DNA from: Streptomyces luteogriseus
GTDB lineage: Bacteria; Actinomycetota; Actinomycetes; Streptomycetales; Streptomycetaceae
Length of the DNA: 64,000 bases
Reading direction: 5' to 3'
Assembly: GCF_014205055.1 (NCBI RefSeq)
Contig: NZ_JACHMS010000001.1
Span: 7,192,001-7,256,000, forward strand
Made by a program: the position numbers and the translations under genes
Notes under the pieces: generated by a model
The model's database searches: none
The model's input: the letters and a program-made list of their open reading frames with translations, nothing else
Told to the model about the DNA's origin: nothing
Shown here: in pieces, positions 8,421-16,792 of the stretch
Layout: each line of letters starts with the position of its first letter
Position numbering within the stretch: position 1 is the first letter of the stretch

Positions 8421-9629
8421 GTGTCAGGCTCGCGTGCCCGGCGCCTGGCCGCCCGCAGGGCCGGGCGCAGGCGAGCCGCCCGGCGCGGCGCGATGGTCGC
8501 GGCGGCCTCGCTCGTCGTGGCGGCCGGAGCGGTCGCGGGCGTCCTCGCCGCGTTCGACGGCAGGCGGGCCCCGGACGAGGCCGCGCCTCCCGGGGTGTCG
8601 GCGTCGCCCCGCCTCGCGCCCCTGCCGGCCGTGCCGTCGCCGCCGGCCACCTCCGAGTCCGCCTCGCGCTCGCCGTCCCCGTCCGAGCGCCGGACGCCGA
8701 GCCCCGCACCGTCGGGGACCGGGACGAAACGGGAGCACACCGGCACCGTGGCCGGACGGCTCTACCGCCACCCCGACTCCCAGGTGCTCGCCTGGGTCCG
8801 CTCCCACTCCGGCGACCCCCGGCACGCGGTCATCGCGTCCCGTATCGCCGAGCAGCCCGCGGCCGTCTGGTTCGCCGACCACTCGCCGGCCACCGTCACC
8901 GCCCGGGTCGCCGCCGTGACCTCGGGCGGGGCCGCGCTCGGCCGGGTGCCCGTCGTCGTGCCGTACGCGATCCCCGGCCGGGACTGCGGCGGCCACTCCC
9001 AGGGCGGGGCGCCCGACCTGGACGCCTACGACGCCTGGATCGACCGGTTCGCGGCCGGGCTGGGCTCGGGCGAGGTCATCGTCGTACTGGAGCCGGACTC
9101 GGTCGCCCAGACCGAGTGCCTCTCCGCCGGTGACCGCGCGGACCGCTTCGCCTCGCTGGCCCGGGCCGGCCGCGTCCTGAAGGCAGCCAACCCCCGGGCC
9201 CGGGTCTACTTCGACGCCGGACACTCGGGCTGGAACGCGCCGGCCCAACAGGCGACGTGGCTCAGGCAGGCGGGTGCCGCCTCGCCCGAGTCCTCCGACG
9301 GCATCTTCAGCAACGTCTCCAACTTCCACACCACCGCCGACGAGATCTCCTACGACCGGCGGGTCCTCGACGCGCTCGGCGGCCCGGCGAGCCTCGGCGC
9401 GGTCATCGACACCAGCCGCAACGGCAACGGCGCCCCGCCCGACGGTGAGTGGTGCGACCCCTCGGGCCGCAGGCTCGGCCGGACCCCGACCCTGAGCACC
9501 GGCGAGTCCCGGATCGACGCCTACCTGTGGGTGAAGCTGCCGGGGGAGTCGGACGGCTGCAAGGGCAGGCCGGGGACGTTCACGGCGTCGTACGCCTACG
9601 ACTTGGCGTGGTCCGGCCCGGCGTCGTAG
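8421..9629 (+). CDS. Glycoside hydrolase family 6 (cellulase/endoglucanase), membrane-anchored or secreted
   Basis: A 402-residue protein. An Arg-rich N-terminus (1-23) precedes one hydrophobic segment (about 25-45), then a Pro/Ser-rich linker to about residue 110 and a GH6 catalytic domain. The domain shows the GH6 hallmark VPYAIPGRDCGG (the Asp of RDC is the family's proton donor), VIVVLEPDS, YFDAGHSGW, and the C-terminal WVKLPGESDG. It should act outside the cell on beta-1,4-glucans; no separate cellulose-binding module is present. The positively charged N-terminus could make it a type II membrane anchor rather than a cleaved signal. The GTG start has a GGGGAGGGGG ribosome site. The 3' end overlaps the permease gene by 34 bp. 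Confidence 0.88.
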   Translation: MSGSRARRLAARRAGRRRAARRGAMVAAASLVVAAGAVAGVLAAFDGRRAPDEAAPPGVSASPRLAPLPAVPSPPATSESASRSPSPSERRTPSPAPSGTGTKREHTGTVAGRLYRHPDSQVLAWVRSHSGDPRHAVIASRIAEQPAAVWFADHSPATVTARVAAVTSGGAALGRVPVVVPYAIPGRDCGGHSQGGAPDLDAYDAWIDRFAAGLGSGEVIVVLEPDSVAQTECLSAGDRADRFASLARAGRVLKAANPRARVYFDAGHSGWNAPAQQATWLRQAGAASPESSDGIFSNVSNFHTTADEISYDRRVLDALGGPASLGAVIDTSRNGNGAPPDGEWCDPSGRRLGRTPTLSTGESRIDAYLWVKLPGESDGCKGRPGTFTASYAYDLAWSGPAS

Positions 9630-10987
9630 GAGGAGGTGCCCTCGTCCAGCAGCGGCGCCTGTGTCTTCAAGTGGGCCGGGGCGAAGGCCCGCAGGGCGTG
9701 GTAGCCGGTGATGACGACCACCGTGCCGAGCGCGATGCCGCTCAGCGAGAAGGTGTCGGAGAACTCCAGGGAGACGTTGCCGACGCCGATGATGATGCCC
9801 GCCGCGGCCGGGACCAGGTTCAGCGGATTGCGCAGATCCACCTTGGCGTTGATCCAGATCTGCGCGCCCAGCAGGCCGATCATGCCGTACAGGATGACCG
9901 TGATGCCGCCGAGCACCCCGCCCGGGATCGCGGCCACGACCGCGCCGAACTTCGGGCAGACGCCGAACAGCAGGGCGAAGCAGGCGGCGGCCCAGTAGGC
10001 GGCCGTCGAGTACACACGGGTCGCGGCCATCACGCCGATGTTCTCGGAGTACGTGGTGTTGGGCGGGCCGCCGACCGCGGTGGACAGCATCGAGCCGACG
10101 CCGTCGGCCGCGATGGCCGTGCCGAGCTTGTCGTCCAGCGAGTCACCGGTCATCTCGCCGACCGCCTTGACGTGGCCGGCGTTCTCCGCGACCAGCGCGA
10201 TGACGACCGGCAGGGCGACCAGGATCGCGGACCACTCGAAGGACGGGGCGTGCAGGGTCGGCAGCCCGATCCAGTCGGCCTTGCCGACACCGGAGAGGTC
10301 GAGCCGCCAGTGGTCGGTCAGCCTGCCGCTCGCGTCCACGGAGTGGATCTTGCCGAAGACCAGGTCGAACACCCAGGAGATGCCGTATCCGAAGACCAGC
10401 CCGAGGAAGATCGCGATCCGGGACCAGAAGCCCCGCAGGCAGACCACCGCGAGACCGGTGAACAGCATCACCAGCAGGGCCGTCCACTGGTCCTGCGGCC
10501 AGTACGTCGAGGCCGTCACAGGGGCCAGGTTGAAGCCGATCAGCATCACCACGGCACCGGTCACGATCGGCGGCATCGCGGCGTGGATGATCCGTGCCCC
10601 GAACCGCCGCACGGCGAGCCCCACCAGGAACAGCGCGCCCCCGACGACGAACACCGCTCCGGTGACGGTCGCGCTGCTGCCGCCCTGCGCCCGGATCACC
10701 GCCGCCACGCCCACGAAGGAGAGCGAGCAGCCCAGGTAGCTGGGCACGCTGCCGCGGGTGGCGAGCAGGAACACGACGGTCGCGATGCCCGACATCATGA
10801 TCGCGAGGTTCGGGTCCAGGCCCATCAGGACCGGTGCGACGAAGGACGCCCCGAACATCGCCACGACGTGCTGGGCGCCGAGTCCGGCGGTACGGGGCCA
10901 GGAGAGCCGCTCGTCGGGCCGGACCACCGCGCCGGGCGCCGGGGTGCGTCCGTCTCCGTGCAGTTTCCAGCGGACGCCGAGATCCAT
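9596..10987 (-). CDS. Uracil/xanthine permease (NCS2 family)
   Basis: A 463-residue nucleobase:cation symporter of the NCS2/UraA type with about 14 membrane segments. Diagnostic stretches are GLGAQHVVAMFGASFVAP, TGDSLDDKLGTAIAADG, GGPPNTTYSENIGVMAATR (the TM10 signature region) and PIVTGAVVMLIGFNLA. The set fits uracil uptake better than purine uptake. The ATG at 10987 gives the usual N-terminus; a longer frame upstream would run into the next intergenic region without conserved sequence. The 3' end overlaps the convergent GH6 gene. Confidence 0.85.
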   Translation of the reverse strand: MDLGVRWKLHGDGRTPAPGAVVRPDERLSWPRTAGLGAQHVVAMFGASFVAPVLMGLDPNLAIMMSGIATVVFLLATRGSVPSYLGCSLSFVGVAAVIRAQGGSSATVTGAVFVVGGALFLVGLAVRRFGARIIHAAMPPIVTGAVVMLIGFNLAPVTASTYWPQDQWTALLVMLFTGLAVVCLRGFWSRIAIFLGLVFGYGISWVFDLVFGKIHSVDASGRLTDHWRLDLSGVGKADWIGLPTLHAPSFEWSAILVALPVVIALVAENAGHVKAVGEMTGDSLDDKLGTAIAADGVGSMLSTAVGGPPNTTYSENIGVMAATRVYSTAAYWAAACFALLFGVCPKFGAVVAAIPGGVLGGITVILYGMIGLLGAQIWINAKVDLRNPLNLVPAAAGIIIGVGNVSLEFSDTFSLSGIALGTVVVITGYHALRAFAPAHLKTQAPLLDEGTSSYDAGPDHAKS

Positions 10988-11073
10988 GGTGCGGTTTCGC
11001 TTTCGTCGTGCGTGCGAGTGTCCGGACCATTGTCCGGGCGCGCTCACCGTGCTGGTGACCGGGGCGGGTGTCC

Positions 11074-12279
11074 TCAGGGCCGCGGGTCGGCGACCGCCGC
11101 GTCCGTTCGGCCGACCCTCGTCCGCTCGCCGGGCCGCAGCACCCCCGCGAACGCCACCAGGCCGCAGGACAGCGCCGTCACCAGGCAGAACGACACCATC
11201 AGGCTGGTCGCCTGCGCCAGCATGCCGATCGCGCTCGGTGCGATGAGGCCCGAGGTGTAGGTGATGGTCGCGACACCGGCGATGGCCAGGCTCGGGTTGG
11301 AGCCGCTGCGGCCGGCCGCGGCGAAGCACAGTGGCACGACGACGGCGATGCCCAGGCCCATCAGAGCGAACCCGCTCATGGCCACCGCCGGATGGTCCGC
11401 GACGACGATGAGCAGCCCGCCGAGGACGGCGAACACACCGCTGGCCCGCACGGTCCGCACCGCGCCGAAGCGGTCCACGATCCGGTCACCGGCGAGCCGG
11501 GCGACGGCCATGGTGAGCGTGAAGCCCGTCGTGCACGCCGCCGCGAGTCCGGCCGAGGTCTCCAGCTGCTCGCGCAGATAGACCGCCGACCAGTCCAGAC
11601 TCGCGCCCTCCGCGAACACCGCGCAGAACCCGATCGCGCCGATGAGCAGCGCCGAGCGGGGCGGCAGGGCGAAGCGCGGCGGCGGCTCCTCGTCCTCGGC
11701 CGGCTGCAGGTCCAGCACCCACTGGCAGGACAGCACGCCGACGACGGTGAGGACCGCGGCGGCCAGCACGTGGTGCAGCCGGGCGTCCGAGCCGAGGTGC
11801 GCGGCGAGCGTGCCGGCCGCCGAGCCGACCAGGGCACCCGCGCTCCACATGCCGTGCAGCCCGGACATGATCGACCGGCCCAGGCGGTTCTCGACCTCGA
11901 CACCCAGGGCGTTCATCGCCACGTCCGCCATGCCGGCCGTCGCGCCGTACGTGAACAGGGCCAGGCAGAGCGTCAGGAGGTTCGGGGCGAGTGACGGCAG
12001 GACCAGGGACAGCGTCCACAGGGAGATCAGTCCGCGCAGCGCGTTGCGGGCGCCGAAGCGGTGGCTGATGCTGCCGGCGAGCGGCATCGCCACGGACGCG
12101 CCGAGAGCGGGGAAGGCGAGCGCGATGCCCAACTGGCCCGCGCTCACGCCCGCGTGGTCCTGGATCCACGGCACGCGGGTCGCGAACGAGCCGGTCACGG
12201 CGCCGTGCACGGCGAAGACGGCGGCCACGGCGTACCGGGACCGCTTCACCTCGCGCTGTTCGTCGACCACCTTGCCCAT
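11074..12279 (-). CDS. MFS transporter divergent from ROK regulator
   Basis: A 401-residue major facilitator with 12 predicted membrane segments. It belongs to the fucose permease-like/YfcJ-type group in feel (N-terminus RYAVAAVFAVHGAVTGSFATRVPWIQ; motif GSISHRFGARNALRG). The ATG at 12279 follows GGAGGGGG. It is divergent from a ROK-family regulator, with a perfect 21-bp palindrome between them, so it is probably repressed by that protein and induced by a sugar or sugar derivative. The substrate is unknown. Confidence 0.8.
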   Translation of the reverse strand: MGKVVDEQREVKRSRYAVAAVFAVHGAVTGSFATRVPWIQDHAGVSAGQLGIALAFPALGASVAMPLAGSISHRFGARNALRGLISLWTLSLVLPSLAPNLLTLCLALFTYGATAGMADVAMNALGVEVENRLGRSIMSGLHGMWSAGALVGSAAGTLAAHLGSDARLHHVLAAAVLTVVGVLSCQWVLDLQPAEDEEPPPRFALPPRSALLIGAIGFCAVFAEGASLDWSAVYLREQLETSAGLAAACTTGFTLTMAVARLAGDRIVDRFGAVRTVRASGVFAVLGGLLIVVADHPAVAMSGFALMGLGIAVVVPLCFAAAGRSGSNPSLAIAGVATITYTSGLIAPSAIGMLAQATSLMVSFCLVTALSCGLVAFAGVLRPGERTRVGRTDAAVADPRP

Positions 12280-12333
12280 TCTGCGGTCCCCCTCCGGGTC
12301 TCTGCCGTACTCACATCCGGTGCGCGCGTAAAC

Positions 12334-12354
12334 TATCAGGAACCCTGCCTGATA
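12334..12354. promoter_or_regulatory. Operator palindrome between MFS and ROK genes
   Basis: A perfect inverted repeat TATCAGG-N7-CCTGATA lies in the 135-bp divergent promoter region, in AT-rich sequence that stands out from its surroundings. It is the natural binding site for the adjacent ROK regulator, controlling both genes. Confidence 0.7.
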
Positions 12355-12414
12355 ATAAGAGGGTCTCCCGGCGGGCCCCGGTCGACGGCCCGCCGATCTG
12401 GAAGGATCCCCGGC

Positions 12415-13773
12415 ATGCCCGCATCCCCGAGCACCGCCCGGGCCATCAACGACCGGCTCGCCCTGCGTCTGCTCCAGCAGGAAGGCCCGTTGACGGCAGG
12501 GCAGTTGAAGCAGCTGACCGGCCTGTCCCGGCCGACCGTCGCCGACCTCGTCGAACGCCTCGGAGCCGCCGGGCTCATCGAGGTCGTCGGCGAAGCGGGG
12601 GAGCGGCGGCGCGGCCCCAACGCGAAGGTCTACGGCATCGTCGCCGGCCGGGCGCACCTGGCCGCCCTCGACGTCCGCACCGAGGGCGTCGCCGTGGCCG
12701 TCGCGGACCTGGTGGGGCGGGTGCTGGCCGAGGCGTCGGTGCCCATCGCCGGTGACGCGGGGACGGGGCCCGCCCTGGAACAGGCGGTCATGCTGGTCGA
12801 GCGCGTGGTGAAGGAGGCCGGCGCCGAACGCCTGCACACGGTGGGGATCGGGGCGCCCGGCCTGGTCGACCCGTCCAGCGGTGAACTCCGCGACTCCACC
12901 GGGCTTCCGGAGTGGCACCGACGGCTCGTCGCCACCCTTCAGGAGCGGCTTCCGGACGCCGGGGTCAGTGTCGAGAACGAGACCAACCTCGCGGCCCTGG
13001 CCGAACAACGCGACGGGGTGGCCCGGGACCGGGACACCTTCGTCCTGCTGTGGCTGGGCCACGGAACGGGCGCGGCCGTGGTCCTCGACGGCGCGCTGCG
13101 CCGCGGCGCCTCCGGCGGCACCGGCGAGATCGGCTTCCTTCCCGTCCCGGGCACGACCGCGCTGCCGACCTCGACGGACTGCGAGGGCGGCTTCCATTCG
13201 CTGGCCTCCTCGGCGGCAGTCGTGTCCCTCGCGGCCGAGTGCGGCATTCCGGCGACGCCGGGGGAGCAGACGCCCGCGGTGGGGGTGGTGCGGGCGGCCG
13301 TCGCCGCGGTGGGGGCGAGCGGAACCGGGAGCTCCACGCTGACGCCGGGACGGGGCGCGCGAACACCCGAGAGTCCGGCGCCGCTGCTGCCGGGAGGGGG
13401 CGCGCCCGTGCCCGGGGCCGAATCCGGCACCCCCGGGGCCGAGGCACCCCCACGCCCCGCCCCGGCCCCCGCCGCCCGCTTTCTGGACGCCCTCGCCGAT
13501 CGTCTCGCCGTCGGGGTCGCCTCCGTCGTGGCGATCCTGGATCCCGGGTGCGTGGTGCTCGGCGGTGAGGTCGGTCAGGCCGGTGGCGAGGAGCTCGCGT
13601 CACGGGTGCGGGACCGCATCGCCCGGATGACACCCCTGCCCACGGAGGTACGGGCGACGTCCCTTGGCGGCGGCGCCGTCCTGCGCGGCGCACTGCTGAC
13701 GGCCCGGGACCGCGCCCAGGAGGAACTGTTCACGCCCGGAGAGCCCCCACCCCAGCACTCGCCGGGCTGGTAG
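12415..13773 (+). CDS. ROK-family transcriptional regulator (XylR/NagC type)
   Basis: A 452-residue protein. The N-terminal MarR-like winged HTH (about residues 10-60, QLKQLTGLSRPTVADLVERL) is followed by a ROK domain with the phosphate-binding motif VGIGAPGLVD and NETNLAALAE. Two oddities appear. The usual ROK zinc cluster (CxCGxxGCxE after GEIGF) is absent; here the position reads PGTTALPTSTDCEGG. A Pro/Gly-rich insertion of about 60 residues (roughly 305-360) then interrupts the C-terminal half. It probably represses the divergent MFS gene and itself through the palindrome at 12334-12354. Both anomalies may be normal for this Streptomyces subgroup. Confidence 0.82.
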   Translation: MPASPSTARAINDRLALRLLQQEGPLTAGQLKQLTGLSRPTVADLVERLGAAGLIEVVGEAGERRRGPNAKVYGIVAGRAHLAALDVRTEGVAVAVADLVGRVLAEASVPIAGDAGTGPALEQAVMLVERVVKEAGAERLHTVGIGAPGLVDPSSGELRDSTGLPEWHRRLVATLQERLPDAGVSVENETNLAALAEQRDGVARDRDTFVLLWLGHGTGAAVVLDGALRRGASGGTGEIGFLPVPGTTALPTSTDCEGGFHSLASSAAVVSLAAECGIPATPGEQTPAVGVVRAAVAAVGASGTGSSTLTPGRGARTPESPAPLLPGGGAPVPGAESGTPGAEAPPRPAPAPAARFLDALADRLAVGVASVVAILDPGCVVLGGEVGQAGGEELASRVRDRIARMTPLPTEVRATSLGGGAVLRGALLTARDRAQEELFTPGEPPPQHSPGW

Positions 13774-13812
13774 GCCGTCAGGCCCGGATCCGTCCCCCTC
13801 CGTCCTCCTCCC

Positions 13813-14589
13813 TCAGACCCCGGACCGCCCGCTCCCCGCCTGGATCCGGCCGCCCCCGAACCGTCTCTCCAAGTGCTCTTCGAACGACCCCTTGCCCACC
13901 GCCCGTCGCGGCGCAAGATGGCCCCCGCTCCGGAAGCCCCGGTACGCCGCCCCCCACAGCGACACGTTCACCACCGCTCGCCGACGGCCCGACGCCTTCA
14001 GATACGCACGGGCCAGGGACTCCAGCGGCCGTACCTCCGGCCCGCCCATGTCCTCGACCCGTCCCGCCGGCGCGGCCGCCGCCAGCTCGACCAGCCGGTC
14101 CGCGACCTCGGCCACCTCCACCGGCTGGTCCCGCACGCCCGCCGGGAGGAACATCACGGGCAGCTTCGACAGTCCCTGGAACATCATGATCAGCAGATCG
14201 TGGAACTGCGTCGCCCGCAGTACGGTCCAGCCGATCCCCGACTCCTCGACCAGGCTCTCCACCGCGAGCTTGCTCCGGTAGTACGGGAACGGCACCTCGT
14301 CGACACCCACGATCGACACGTAGACCAGATGACGCACGCCCGCACCGCGCGCCGCAATGATCAGGTTCCGAGCCGCCTGCTCGTCCCCCTTCTGCGCCGA
14401 CGCGCAGTGCACGATCGTGTCCACACCGGCGACGGCCGCGTCCAGCGCGGCTCCGCCGGCCCGCAGATCCACCGCGTACGGCTGACTGTGCCGGCTGAGC
14501 ACCCGCACTTCGTGCCCGTCCGCGCGCAACCGCGCGGCGACGAGCCGCCCCAGCGTTCCGGTGCCGCCGGTCACCAGGATCGTGGTCAT
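13813..14589 (-). CDS. NmrA-like/atypical SDR NAD(P)-binding oxidoreductase, probable ECF41 target
   Basis: A 258-residue atypical short-chain dehydrogenase. The Rossmann motif ILVTGGTGTLGRLVAARL is at the N-terminus, and YVSIVGVDEVPFPYYRSKLA corresponds to the active-site YxxxK region (YYRSK). The start chosen at 14589 has AAGGGG upstream. Just upstream, on its strand, lies TGTCACA-N17-GGTC (14675-14648), close to the ECF41 promoter consensus as I recall it (TGTCACA-N16-CGTC). ECF41 sigma genes are typically followed by a single carboxymuconolactone decarboxylase, oxidoreductase or epimerase gene, and this one follows an ECF41 gene by 102 bp. The redox substrate is unknown. Confidence 0.85.
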   Translation of the reverse strand: MTTILVTGGTGTLGRLVAARLRADGHEVRVLSRHSQPYAVDLRAGGAALDAAVAGVDTIVHCASAQKGDEQAARNLIIAARGAGVRHLVYVSIVGVDEVPFPYYRSKLAVESLVEESGIGWTVLRATQFHDLLIMMFQGLSKLPVMFLPAGVRDQPVEVAEVADRLVELAAAAPAGRVEDMGGPEVRPLESLARAYLKASGRRRAVVNVSLWGAAYRGFRSGGHLAPRRAVGKGSFEEHLERRFGGGRIQAGSGRSGV

Positions 14590-14647
14590 GCTGTTCAGCC
14601 CCTTCGGACGCCGGGCGCTCCCGGGTGGAGCGCCCCTCGCCAACTGA

Positions 14648-14675
14648 GACCGAACACCCCCCGCCGAATGTGACA
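14648..14675 (-). promoter_or_regulatory. Candidate ECF41-dependent promoter of the SDR gene
   Basis: On the minus strand, TGTCACA (14675-14669) is followed after 17 bp by GGTC (14651-14648), about 60 bp before the SDR start codon. The -35 is a full match to the ECF41 motif as remembered; the -10 differs at one base and the spacing by one. Confidence 0.55.
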
Positions 14676-14691
14676 GGCGCGCCCTGCGGTC

Positions 14692-15579
14692 CTACGGCCG
14701 GGTGAGCTGACGCCGTGCGAACGCCAGCTTCTCCGGGTTGACCACGGCCCGCACACCCGTGACCAGCCCGTCGCGTACCTCGACCACCGACAGTCCGACG
14801 AGCGTGTCGCCCGCCCAGCTGGCCAGCCCCGGCGCCCCGTTGACCTCGGTCGGCACGAAGTCCAGGCCCCGCGCGAACTTCGGCCCGCCGCCCGCCAGGA
14901 AGCGGGCGATGCCGGCCCCGCCCTTGATGGGCCACCGCGCCGCGGTGACCTTGCCGCCACCGTCGCTCCACCAGGTCGCGTCGGCCGCGAGCAGCTTCTC
15001 CAACCCGGCCAGGTCCCCGTCGCGGGCCGCCGTGATGAACGACGTGACCAGCTCTTCCTGCCGCTCGGAAGCGGGCTCGAACCGGGCCTGCGGTTCGCCC
15101 ACCCGCAGCACGGCACGCCGGTACAGCTGACGGCAGTTGGCCTCGCTCAGGTCCAGCACCCCGGCGATCTCCCGGTGTCCGTAGCCGAACGCCTCCCGCA
15201 GCACGTACACGGCCCGTTCGGTCGGCGTCAGCCGCTCCAGCAGCACCAGCATCGCCATCGATACGGCGTCCCGCTGCTCCGCGGACTCCAGTGGGCCGAG
15301 CGTTCCGTCCGAGGTGACCACGGGCTCGGGCAGCCAGGTCCCGACGTACCGCTCGCGCCGGGCCCGCGCGGAGGTGAGCCGGTTCAGGCAGAGGTTGGTG
15401 ACGACCTTGGCCAGCCAGGCCGCCGGGTGCTCGATCCCCGCCCGGTCGGCGCCGCTGTAACGCAGGTAGGCGTCCTGGACCGCGTCCTCGGCCTCCTCGG
15501 CGGAGCCCAGCAGCCGATAGGCGAGCGAGAACAGCCTGGGCCGGTGGACTTCGAACTCCTCGGCGGTGGTCGTGGTCAT
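14692..15579 (-). CDS. ECF41-family (SigJ-type) RNA polymerase sigma factor
   Basis: A 295-residue extracytoplasmic-function sigma factor with sigma2 (about 8-75) and sigma4 (about 105-165, FGYGHREIAGVLDLSEANCRQ) plus a fused SnoaL-like C-terminal domain of about 120 residues. ECF41 signatures are all present: WLPEP at 82-86, DGGGK at 206-210 (consensus DGGGR) and NPEKL at 281-285 (consensus NPDKL). In this group the C-terminal domain replaces an anti-sigma factor. The SDR gene downstream is the likely regulon. Upstream, at 15720-15749, is a chitinase-type promoter reading toward this gene. The ATG follows GGTGAG. Confidence 0.92.
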   Translation of the reverse strand: MTTTTAEEFEVHRPRLFSLAYRLLGSAEEAEDAVQDAYLRYSGADRAGIEHPAAWLAKVVTNLCLNRLTSARARRERYVGTWLPEPVVTSDGTLGPLESAEQRDAVSMAMLVLLERLTPTERAVYVLREAFGYGHREIAGVLDLSEANCRQLYRRAVLRVGEPQARFEPASERQEELVTSFITAARDGDLAGLEKLLAADATWWSDGGGKVTAARWPIKGGAGIARFLAGGGPKFARGLDFVPTEVNGAPGLASWAGDTLVGLSVVEVRDGLVTGVRAVVNPEKLAFARRQLTRP

Positions 15580-15719
15580 ACGACTCACCCTGCCAGAGGG
15601 CGGCCCGTCCGGTGTCGGGAGCCCGGGCGGGGGCCCGGCGTGGGAAGGCCCGACGGCGGGCAAGGGCCGTCGTCACCGCCGCCGGGCCGGTCAGTGGGGT
15701 TGAGCCGACCCTGGCGATG

Positions 15720-15764
15720 ACCCTAGAAAGGACTAGACCACGTCGTCAATAGGTGCGTACCAAT
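15720..15764 (-). promoter_or_regulatory. Chitinase-type promoter with DasR (dre)-like direct repeats, orphaned
   Basis: Read on the minus strand: -35 TTGACG (15749-15744), 18-bp spacer, -10 TAGGGT (15725-15720). Two 16-bp dre-like repeats at 15727-15742 and 15749-15764 start 22 bp apart. Spacer length, repeat period and placement of the repeats over the -35 are identical to the promoter of the chitinase gene at 29117-30364. No chitinase gene lies downstream; the first gene is the ECF41 sigma factor, 141 bp past the -10. Confidence 0.6.
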
Positions 15765-15912
15765 GCCCGGCCCTCAAGAGGCCGGGGCCACGCGGGGGTT
15801 GGGCGACCGGTCGCGCTCGGGAAGGGATGCGACACGGTCTGTGAGGCAGCCCACATACTCCGCCTCTTTGAACATCGACAAGGCGTGGCACACTGGCCCT
15901 GTATCAGTAGCA

Positions 15913-16039
15913 GCGCACTCCGGGGTCGGTGAAAGTCCGAACCGGCGGTTACAGTCCGCGACCCGGTCGCCTCCAGCGGCCGGTTGACCAGGTGAAATTC
16001 CTGGACCGACGGTTAAAGTCCGGATGGGAGGCAGTGCGC
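15913..16039 (+). ncRNA. FMN riboswitch (RFN element)
   Basis: The conserved FMN aptamer is clear: a closing helix (GCGCACT 15913-15919 with AGTGCGC 16033-16039), GGGGTCGGTGAAAGTCCGAAC, GGCGGTTACAGTCCGC, CCAGGTGAAATTCCTGG, and ACGGTTAAAGTCCGGATGGGAG. It lies 144 bases before ribE and should lower expression of the rib operon when FMN is plentiful. The distance leaves room for an expression platform that sequesters the ribE ribosome site or terminates transcription. Confidence 0.97.
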
Positions 16040-16183
16040 GGCGAGCGGGCATGCGTGTGCGCCGCCGAGTAGTCCGTCCTCGTGACGGGCTCGTCCGGCG
16101 TCGTCCCCGGGTCCCCGCTCGTACTTTCTGTCGTCATCGACAGCCCCGGAGTCCGTGCCCGAAGAGGCAGGAGGACCCGGGAA

Positions 16184-16792
16184 GTGTTCACCGGAATCGT
16201 CGAAGAGCTGGGCGAGATCACCGCCGTCGAGACCCTCGACGACGCCTGTCGCTTCCGCCTGCGAGGCCCGGTCGTCACCGCAGGCGCCAAGCACGGCGAC
16301 TCGATCGCGGTGAACGGCGTGTGCCTCACGGTCGTCGACCACGAGGGCGACGAGTTCACGGCCGACGTCATGGCCGAGACCCTGAACCGCTCCAGCCTCG
16401 GTGCCCTGAAGGCCGGATCCCGCGTCAACCTCGAACGCCCCATGGCCGTCGGCGAACGCCTCGGCGGGCACATCGTGCAGGGCCACGTGGACGGCACCGG
16501 CGAGATCCTGGAGCGCAAGCCCTCCGAGCACTGGGAGATCGTGAAGATCTCCCTCCCCGCCGACCTCACCCGGTACGTGGTCGAGAAGGGCTCCATCACC
16601 GTCGACGGCATCAGCCTCACCGTCGTCGACGCCGGCCCCGACCACTTCACCGTCAGCCTCATCCCCACCACCCTCGACCTGACCACGCTCGGCCACAAGC
16701 AGCCCGGCGACCCGGTCAACCTCGAAGTGGACGTCATCGCCAAGTACGTCGAGCGGATGCTGGGCGACCGCGCGCAGGGGGCCGGCCGGTGA
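16184..16792 (+). CDS. ribE: Riboflavin synthase, alpha chain
   Basis: A 202-residue riboflavin synthase that dismutates two 6,7-dimethyl-8-ribityllumazine molecules into riboflavin. It has the two tandem lumazine-binding repeats: MFTGIVEELGEI with VNGVCLTV in the first half, and GHIVQGHVDGTGEI with VDGISLTVVDAG in the second. The GTG start has an exact AGGAGG at 16169-16174. The last bases overlap the ribM start (GTGA). It is the first gene of the riboswitch-controlled operon. Confidence 0.95.
   Translation: MFTGIVEELGEITAVETLDDACRFRLRGPVVTAGAKHGDSIAVNGVCLTVVDHEGDEFTADVMAETLNRSSLGALKAGSRVNLERPMAVGERLGGHIVQGHVDGTGEILERKPSEHWEIVKISLPADLTRYVVEKGSITVDGISLTVVDAGPDHFTVSLIPTTLDLTTLGHKQPGDPVNLEVDVIAKYVERMLGDRAQGAGR

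Noticed and set aside
16024..16788. The open frame continues upstream of ribM through ribE and the riboswitch
   Set aside because: The upstream part translates the RFN element and ribE out of frame; the GTG overlapping the ribE stop gives the normal RibM length.
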